NCBI GenBank assembly: GCA_949752795.1
Contig: OX457063.1
Location: 65,805,783 to 65,869,782, forward strand
Reading direction: 5' to 3'
DNA from: Hyperoodon ampullatus
Lineage: Eukaryota > Chordata > Mammalia > Artiodactyla > Ziphiidae
Length of the DNA: 64,000 nucleotides
The notes below the pieces were generated by a model. It was not told the DNA's origin and ran no database searches. It worked only from the letters and a program-made list of their open reading frames with translations. Each line of letters starts with the position of its first letter. The stretch's first letter is position 1. Of this stretch, positions 56,925-64,000 are shown in pieces. Made by a program: the position numbers and the translations under genes.

Positions 56925-57830
56925 AAGCTTTTGCACAGCAAAGGAAACCATAAACAAAATGAAAAGACAACCTACAAAATGGGGGAAAATATTTGCAAAT
57001 GATGCAACCATCAAGGGCTTAATTTCTAAAGTATACAAACAGCTCATACAACTCAACAACGACAACAAAACAACCCACTCAAAAAAATGGGTAGAAGACC
57101 TAAACAGACATTTCTCTGAAGAAGACATAGAGATGGCCAATAGGCACATGAAAAGATGTTCAATATCACTAATTATTAGATAAATGCAATTCAAAACTTC
57201 AGTGAGGTACCACCTCACATCGGTCAAAATGGACATCATTAAAACGTCTTACAAATAACAAATGATGGAGAGCATGTGGAGAAAAGAGAACTCTCACACA
57301 GTTGGTGGGAGCCACTATGGAGAACGGTATGGAGGTTCCTCAGAAAACTAAAAATAGAATTACCATACGATCCAGCAATCCCACGCCTGTGCATATATCC
57401 AGACAAAACTATAATTCAAAAAAGATCCATGCACCCCTATGTTCATAGCAGCACTATTCATAATAGCCAATACATGGAAACAACATAAATGTCCATCAAC
57501 AAATGAATGGATAAAGAAGATATGATACCTTGAGGACACGGTGAGGGGGAAGGGTAAGCTGGGATGAAGTGAGAGAGTAGCACTGACATATATACACTAC
57601 CAAATGTAAAATAGATAGCTAGTGGGAAGCAGCCGCATAGCCCCAGGAGATCAGCTCTGTACTTTGTGACCACCTGGAGGGGTGGGATAGGGAGGGTGTG
57701 AGGGAGACGCAAGGGGGAGGGGATATGGGGATATATGTATATGTATAGCTGATTCACTTTGTTATACAGCAGAAACTAACACACCATTGTGAAACAATTA
57801 TACTCCAATAATGATGTTAAGAAAAAAATA
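56925..57830 (+). mobile_element. LINE-1 3' fragment with internal deletion
   Basis: Begins in ORF2 (AAGCTTTTGCACAGCAAAGG, encoding [16 protein letters not shown]), runs through the Cys-rich C-terminal region, then at about 57520-57535 jumps from ATAAAGAAGATAT to GAGGACACGGTG. Compared with the 5.2-kb L1 (49560-49735), the end of ORF2 is missing. The 3' UTR ends AATAATGATGTTAAG and a short A-tail. Target copies are not clear. Confidence 0.9.
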
Positions 57831-58484
57831 CCTATGAGTAGGAGTTCTAATATATTCTCTGCATCCTGGCCTAAGCCTTGGGGCTGATCACTTAGGGTAC
57901 GTAGACCCCCTGGACATACACAGTGATGTGCCGGAGACACTGGAAGCCACCATAGACGTGACACATCTTCAGAGAGCATCCGTTCCACTCAGATGCGAGT
58001 AACTCAGAATATAGATGTGAACCCAGCTATGTTATAGAATAGGATGTACAATCCACGTGAATTTTTAAAGTCAAAGAGGAGGCTTGGGAGATAGTTATGT
58101 TGCTGTGGGAAACCCTGGGATCTGGGTCAGATCACCAAGGTTCTGGCTTCTTCTGAGGCTGGGGGCACTTGGCAAAAACGTTTCCAAAGCAGTGTTCCAA
58201 GTGGGAGCAATTAGGCCCAAGGATGAGATGGTGCTGGGGGTTAGGGTGTCAACATATGAATTTTGGTAGAGGAAACAATTCAGCCAATAACATAACTATT
58301 TTCTCAGCTTGGTTAAAGTGAAGCAATAGGAGAAAAGAGAACCAACCAGCTCACTGTGTGAAATGTCATAAAGGCTTCACTGGGGCCTGATGTGAATGAG
58401 AGAAGACTGGCCCAACTTGGCCACTTCTGGGCAGGACCCAGGGGTGACCAGCCTCTACTAAGGGCCTTCTCTATAGCAGAATAC
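57831..58484. other. Intergenic, no gene seen
   Basis: No recognised repeat or gene. Confidence 0.45.
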
Positions 58485-58850
58485 TGATATGGGCTGAATG
58501 TTTGTGTCCCTTCAGATTCACTTGTCAAAGTCCTAACCCACAGTGTGATGGTATTAAGAGGTGGGGCCTTTGGAAGGTGATTAGATCATGAGGGTAGCGC
58601 CCTCGTTATGGGATTAGTGTCCTTATAAGAAGAGCCTAGAGAACTTTCTCTCTCTCTCTGCTGTCTAGCATGTGAGGACATGAGAAGAAAGCCATCTGCA
58701 AACCAGGAAGAGGGCTCTCACCCAAACAGAAAAGAAACCACCAGCACATTGATCTTGGACTTTCTAGCTTCTAGAACTGTTAAAAATGTTTGTGATTTAA
58801 GCCACCTAGTCTGTGGCCATTTGTTACAGCAGACAAGCTAAGGCAGACTG
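58485..58850 (+). repeat. MaLR-type LTR (MLT1/MST-like), near complete
   Basis: Starts TGATATGGGCTGAATGTTTG, then AGTGTGATGGTATTAAGAGG, CATGTGAGGACATGAGAAGA, CAGCACATTGATCTTGGACT, and ends with CCACCTAGTCTGTGGCCATT and a TAAGGCAGAC tail. A solo LTR of an old endogenous element, non-coding. Confidence 0.88.
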
Positions 58851-59699
58851 TGAGAATTCTAGGGGTGTGATGACCCAACCACACATGTGCAAAGGAAGAA
58901 CCTCCTTGATCACAGTTTTGGCCCCATTGCCCAGTGAGTAGAGCCGTCTGAAGGCAGCAGCTGTGCAGGGCCTGCAGGGCAGGTTTTCCAGGGGGCAACT
59001 TCCCCAAGAACGTGCCCCCAAATTCTCACTGCCCCACTGACCCCAAGGCAAGTCCCCTTCCTCAAGATGTGGTATTGCTTGGACACTGTGCAGTCCAGTT
59101 TTGAGGTCTATGTCACTGTGGTGGCCCGAGTCTCTGAGGGTCAATGGCGAGGAATCGCTTGCTGATCCGGCAGTGGGGGTTTGCCTGGGTGCTGACACCA
59201 GGAGCCATGTGTAATGCTGGTAGCAGCTCTGCGCAGCCCTAATCTAGTTTATGCAAACCCTGTCGTTTTGCAGCCCACAAGGAAGGCTAGGAGAAGGGAC
59301 TTGCTTTGATCTATTATCGAAGAAGATTTTGCACCTATGTGAGAATGGCTAATGCTAAAAATATTGCTGTTTGGGAGAAACATGAGCCCATCTATGCCCT
59401 AAATTCAGATATTTTAAATGATATTGTGGCATCCTGGAACACTCAGCATTAAACAAACAAACGTGAAACTCCCTGTTTCATTCTTCAAATGAAGACCAAA
59501 TGAGGCGAGAGCAAAGCACCCAAGTGCTTGTGCAAGTTTCCTGCACCTTTCCTTGTGTGGAGTCCTCCATGACCCTGTGCTCCAGCGTGGCCGTAGCTGC
59601 CAGAAAGCACAGCAGTGCTGTCCTGCTCAAGGTCCCGCCACAAGGCTCTGCACACGAGGGCTGGGGTTTGCAAACTTTGCTTCAGAAAGAAGTTTCCTC
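58851..59699. other. Intergenic, no gene seen
   Basis: Short open frames overlap on both strands at 59485-59781 without recognisable features. Confidence 0.45.
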
Positions 59700-59935
59700 C
59701 ACATTCTGCTCCAGCCCACGGGACTGGGATTCGAGTCAGGAGTCAGAGTCTGAATCGAAGCACTGCCTCCTACAGCTGTAAGGGATTAGCTGGGGTGAGC
59801 TTTTAACCTCTGAGTCTGGATTTCCCTGTTGGTAGGGTGGGAATCACAGTATTTGACCTTCCCCCTCGTGGGGCTTTTGTGAGAATCAAATGAAGTGGTG
59901 CAGGTGAAATTACCTGTAAACCATAAAGCATCATA
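59700..59935 (+). repeat. MIR SINE
   Basis: CTTTTAACCTCTGAGTCTGG, GTGAGAATCAAATGAAGTGG and CCTGTAAACCATAAAGCATC follow the MIR order. Confidence 0.78.
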
Positions 59936-61183
59936 TACCTTTTGGGGGACATTTTGGGGGTTTTGTCACCCAGCATATTTTACCTCTCCTTCTAGTAACA
60001 GTATAATTGTTATGCTACAACCTAATTTCCTCTGGACAACCAACCTCATCCCACTGTTAGTCCCCAGGCTGCAGGTGGACTTGACCCTTCCCCCAGTCCC
60101 AGAAGCTAGGGGTGTGGCTCAAGGCGTGGCTGAGGAAAGCCTTGTCTCCTCTAGCCTCCTCCTGTGGTGTACTGGCCCTCATAATCCTTTCCAGTGTCCT
60201 CCAGTGTGCTGTCCTGCGTTGCAGAAGCTGTACAGCTAAAAACTACCTTTTCCCGACTCTTCTATAGGCAAAGATCTGAACTCAAATTATAATCCAAAAT
60301 TTTCCACTGAAACTAGATTTGGAAGGCAGAATTGCAGAAGAGATGGTGTCCCTATGACTTTCACGTTTTCTGCAGGCATACATGCTCACAGAGACACTCT
60401 CTCCTGCAGCAGTGGTCCAGCATCTGGTCAGTCGTGTCTTGAGTTTGAGAAGTAGGTTGGTGGTAGTGGCAGTGGTGCCATCAGCCTCCTGGTCTCCCGA
60501 TCCCTGATTCACAAATATGACAGGTGGTCTTGAACTCTCCTGTTCTCATGGTGGCCTCTGGATCCCCCCATCTCTCCCGAGAAGGTCAGTTCTGCTGTAT
60601 TCTGGGAGTCACTTCTAAAGATTCAACCTAGAACATTTCTTCAGACGATCCAACAATTTTGTAAGCTCCTGGTACTAAAGTTAAATCCCTCTCTGCTCTA
60701 AATATCTAGAGTGGCTTCTGTATTCTACCAGTGAATACCTGTACATGGTACAGATGACATGGGTACTTCAGACCCCATTTAGACCAAGGAGAAGATCAGA
60801 TCACAGAATTTCATTCAAACAGTTAAGAAATACAGGTTAACTTTCTGATGGACTCTTGGAGGTTTCGAGGCCAGAGCAGCTGGCCGCAATCTTGCCTCCA
60901 CAAGAGGTCGGAGAAAAACACCAGCACGAGGGGGCCAAGCCAAGAGATGAGAGAATCCTCATCATGACACCATTTGAGTAGCTGACTCAAGGCAACTTCT
61001 TGTTCTTGTGACAAACCTATCCTTGGGCTTTCGAGTTACATGAGCCAACAAATTTCTCCTTCTGTCTAGGACAGTTGGAGTTGGGCTAGTCTGTCATTTG
61101 GCCAAAACATAACTCATCAGGCATAATGACCATCACAGGAGAGAAACCACAGAGCAGCATTGGTCAGAAGCATATAGATCACA
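59936..61183. other. Intergenic, no gene seen
   Basis: No recognised repeat or gene; the open frames 59895-60239 (+) and 60282-60512 (-) have no recognisable features. Confidence 0.45.
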
Positions 61184-61335
61184 CGTTCTCAACGAGGGGT
61201 CAGCCTCAACATCACCTGGGAACATTTTACAAGATACAAATGGACAGGTCTGGGCCTGGGCCTTCCAGATCCCAGGAGAGGATTTCTGTCAGGTGAGGTG
61301 GTCCTGTGCACCACCAGAGAACCTGGCTGCTATGG
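61184..61335 (+). mobile_element. hAT-type (MER5-related) DNA transposon fragment
   Basis: GTTCTCAACGAGGGGTCAGC, CATCACCTGGGAACATTTTA and GGCCTTCCAGATCCCAGG resemble the head of a MER-type hAT element. Confidence 0.5.
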
Positions 61336-62167
61336 ATCAACCCACAGGATCCATGGCTGTGGATTAAAAAAACCCTTAGAATTAAATCACTCAGTACTGT
61401 AACCACCAGATGAGAATCCTATCAAGTGAAAGGTTGCAGCCCAGCTTGTATGAGCCAAAGCAGCTGGGCCATTTTTTAAAAATTGTAATAAATAAGTGAA
61501 TACATAATCAATCCCTTGAGTGCCAGGTCTCTGTTCTGTGTGCTCCCAGAGCTGTGCTTTTCCATCTTGATTCTATGCCCCTGAAAAGAAAACCAGTGTA
61601 GGGGAAAATGTTGACAGACTGTTGTCTGTGACGTCAACCAACAGAAAAAGCTAAACGATTGATGCTCATTCCAGAAAGTGTTTCTACTGTGGGGTTTGGG
61701 AGGTGCAAATTTAAGTAACCCTTCCTTTTCTGGAATAAGTATTAACTATTTGATACCAAAAGCAACCTGAGGAAGGAAAGCAAATGTTTTGATGCCTGCA
61801 ATGTGTATAAGATGTGACAGTGTTGGAAACAGCCCTATGGAGTGAACAACCTCACAACTAAATACCGATCAAGCATTTCTGAAGTGCCTGGCCAGGGCTT
61901 GGGTGGCCAAAGATAGACCAGACATGCCCTGTTGGGTCAAGAAATTTACCGTCTCCAGAGAAACAGGCTTGGTGAAAGAGCATAATCATTTAATAGAGGA
62001 TTTTATCTTTGGAATCAAACAAAAATTACTTAAAGGCAAATCTGAATAATAAGCTGGGTGATCAAACCAACTGACTCTAAAGTATGACTCACAGGATTGT
62101 TCTGAAATCTGCTCCCAAAAATACTTCTGCAAATACCGTGAGCCTCTTGGAATGTGCGTGTAACCTC
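61336..62167. other. Intergenic, no gene seen
   Basis: No recognised repeat or gene. Confidence 0.45.
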
Positions 62168-62183
62168 CTGAGGTACCACTTTA

Positions 62184-62588
62184 TTTTTATTTTTTTATTG
62201 TGCTGTAGTTGATGTACTATATTATATAAGTTTCAGGTGTATAACATAGTGATTTATGATTTTGAAAGGTTATACTCTATTTATAGTTATTATAAAACAT
62301 CGGCTCTATTCCTTGTGCTATACAATGTATCCTTGTAGCTTATTTATTTCATACATAATGGTTTGTGCCTCTTAATCCCCTACCCCTATCTCTCTCCTCC
62401 CCAGTTCTCTCTCCCCACTGGTGACCTCTAGTTTGTTCTCTAGATCTGTGAGTCTGTTTCTTTTTTGTTATATTCTCTAGTTTGTTGTATTTTTTAGATT
62501 CCACGTATAAGTGATATCATACAATATTTGTCTTTATCTGAGTTATTTTACTAAGCATAATACCCTCCAAATCCATCCCTGTTGTTGT
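62184..62588 (-). mobile_element. LINE-1 3' end, 5'-truncated (about 405 bp)
   Basis: A reverse L1 3' UTR (GTTTCAGGTGTATAACATAG, TTCCTTGTGCTATACAATGT, GTTTGTTCTCTAGATCTGTG, AATACCCTCCAAATCCATCC). Target copies CTGAGGTACCACTTTA (62168-62183) and CTGAGGTACCATTTTA (62589-62604) differ at one base. Confidence 0.96.
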
Positions 62589-62604
62589 CTGAGGTACCAT
62601 TTTA

Positions 62605-64000
62605 AAGGGGCAAATTCATTCAATGTATAAATTCCAGTTTGGTTTTTTTTTTTTTTTTTTTGGTTTTGTTTCCAGAAACTCATATAGGCAAAAGCGATCA
62701 TGTAATTAAATGCTTGGTTGATGGAAATTTTCTCTAAACTGAATTTCCCCAAGCCTTCCCTGGATGTGAATATTTATTAGGGCACATAAACGTTAACAGT
62801 AAATTATCCTGGCCCATTGCCTCTGACCAGGCATCCCCTTTATGTCTCCCTCTGGCTATTGCTGGAGTCTCCTCTGCGTGAAAGAACAATCTCGTCTCTC
62901 TCTCTGGCCCCTCACTGCTGACTGCCGCCCATGAAGCTGCTCATGACCATTTTGGCCTGACCTCTGGGAGCACTGCCTTCCTTTTGAGCCTCTATATTCC
63001 CCGCAGACCTGGGCAACCCTGTGTTGTATTTCATCCTCTGGATCTGGTTCTCCAAAGTCCCTGCTTCAAGCAGCTCACTGACGGTCTGCAGCTTCTTTCT
63101 CATCCCATTCCCTCCTCCACAGGGCAGGGGGACAGATGCCACAATATCCAGCTCCATCCTGCCTCCCCTCCAGGCTCTGAATCGAAGTCCACATCAACTC
63201 CTCCCTTTATGCCAACAGATCCCTGAGCTGCCTGCTAGCTCATGAGTCCATTGGACGATGACTCCCAACAGGTTCAGCTACATCTAAAATCAAGGTGAGG
63301 CGAGGACCTTGAGAAGCTAGATTCCCCTCTGTCACCTCTCTTGGTTTCTGACAGAGCTGACTTCAGGCCAAAACTTACATTTAATTAACAGAATGGGGTA
63401 TGGGCAGGCGGCCACTGCTCTCAGTTAAAAAGCTCAGAACCGTGTCTGCAAGTGACTGTACGATCAAGACACACCGCATAGACTCCAGGGGCAGGGATGG
63501 TGGTCAACAACATGGCAAGGCCGGTGGACATGATGGTGCCACGGATGCTGTTTACCAGGGTTTCTTTTAGGGACTCCTATTGTGGGGGATGCTCACATCC
63601 TGCTCTATAAAGCCTGTAATGTTTTAATTCTTTTACAGAAAAAAAAAAGGCTTTACCTTATGCCGTTATGGGGAAAATTAAAAGGAATTCCAGATGTGAG
63701 GCGTTAAACTCTCACATCTCTTCCTCACCACCCAGCCGCCTTCTCCCAGCAACTTCGTAGAGCTGTACACTTTATCTGAATATTTGAAGAAAATGATATA
63801 TTTCTATTAAAACCAGCATGAATATATTATGGAGTCAGACAGAAAAATTCATGAATTTTTAAGATAGAACCGGAGACTTGAAAGAAATTTCATCTCTGCA
63901 GCTCCAGGGCATGCGTTACTCTTGTTAGGGATACTTCAGCAGAAGTTCTGATGTGGGTCCCAGGAAGGCACCAAAAGCTTCCTTGCTGATGACTGACAGG
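62605..64000. other. Intergenic to window end, no gene seen
   Basis: Contains a poly-T run (62642-62660) and unique-looking sequence. The overlapping open frames at 62912-63245 have no recognisable features. Confidence 0.45.

Noticed and set aside
33000..64000. Possible undescribed gene cluster or biological system downstream of MBD5
   Set aside because: Every long open frame is accounted for by L1, SINE or microsatellite sequence, or lacks any protein-like signature; no multi-gene organisation is visible.

Overview
This window is vertebrate nuclear DNA and is almost certainly from a cetacean (toothed whale or dolphin type). Two things show this: split coding exons with GT/AG junctions, and many copies of the tRNA-derived CHR-type SINEs of whales and hippos, together with artiodactyl/cetacean-type LINE-1. 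It is not a prokaryotic or viral region. I found no operon, CRISPR array or defence-like gene cluster.

Positions 1 to about 33,000 hold the 3' part of one gene, MBD5 (methyl-CpG-binding domain protein 5), on the + strand. Six coding exons can be placed: 1-76 (cut by the window edge), 1696-1904, 5196-6404, 16922-16995, 25911-25986 and 28966-29037 with a TAA stop. They join without a frame break and encode the last 571 residues. This part includes the PWWP domain, which is split between the third and fourth exons here, and a basic C-terminus. The methyl-CpG-binding domain itself lies upstream of the window. A long AT-rich 3' UTR follows, with several Pumilio-type motifs and one CHR SINE; its end is uncertain, with the best candidate poly(A) signal at 32966-32971.

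The introns hold old repeats (L2, MIR, old L1), a perfect 37-bp tandem duplication, CHR SINEs at 18.2 and 24.5 kb, and an unusual 1.4-kb minus-strand LINE-1 (20.8-22.2 kb) in which an L1-5'UTR-like segment abuts an L1 3' end.

From about 33 kb to 64 kb no protein-coding gene is supported. By synteny with other mammals this should be the spacer between MBD5 and the next gene (EPC2 in human; inference, not seen here). It is a mosaic of CHR SINEs, one 5.2-kb 5'-truncated LINE-1 with target-site duplications and broken ORF1/ORF2 (44.76-49.98 kb), several short LINE-1 3' ends, MaLR-type LTRs, MER5-type hAT DNA transposons, MIRs and L2s. Many insertions keep readable target-site duplications, so their order can be reconstructed, including a three-copy target duplication from a nested insertion at 35.6-36.1 kb.

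The most notable non-gene structures are a perfect 23-bp inverted repeat with an 8-bp loop at 38501-38554, an 80-bp internal duplication inside the 5.2-kb LINE-1, and the cluster of Pumilio motifs just after the MBD5 stop codon. I see no evidence for an undescribed multi-gene system.
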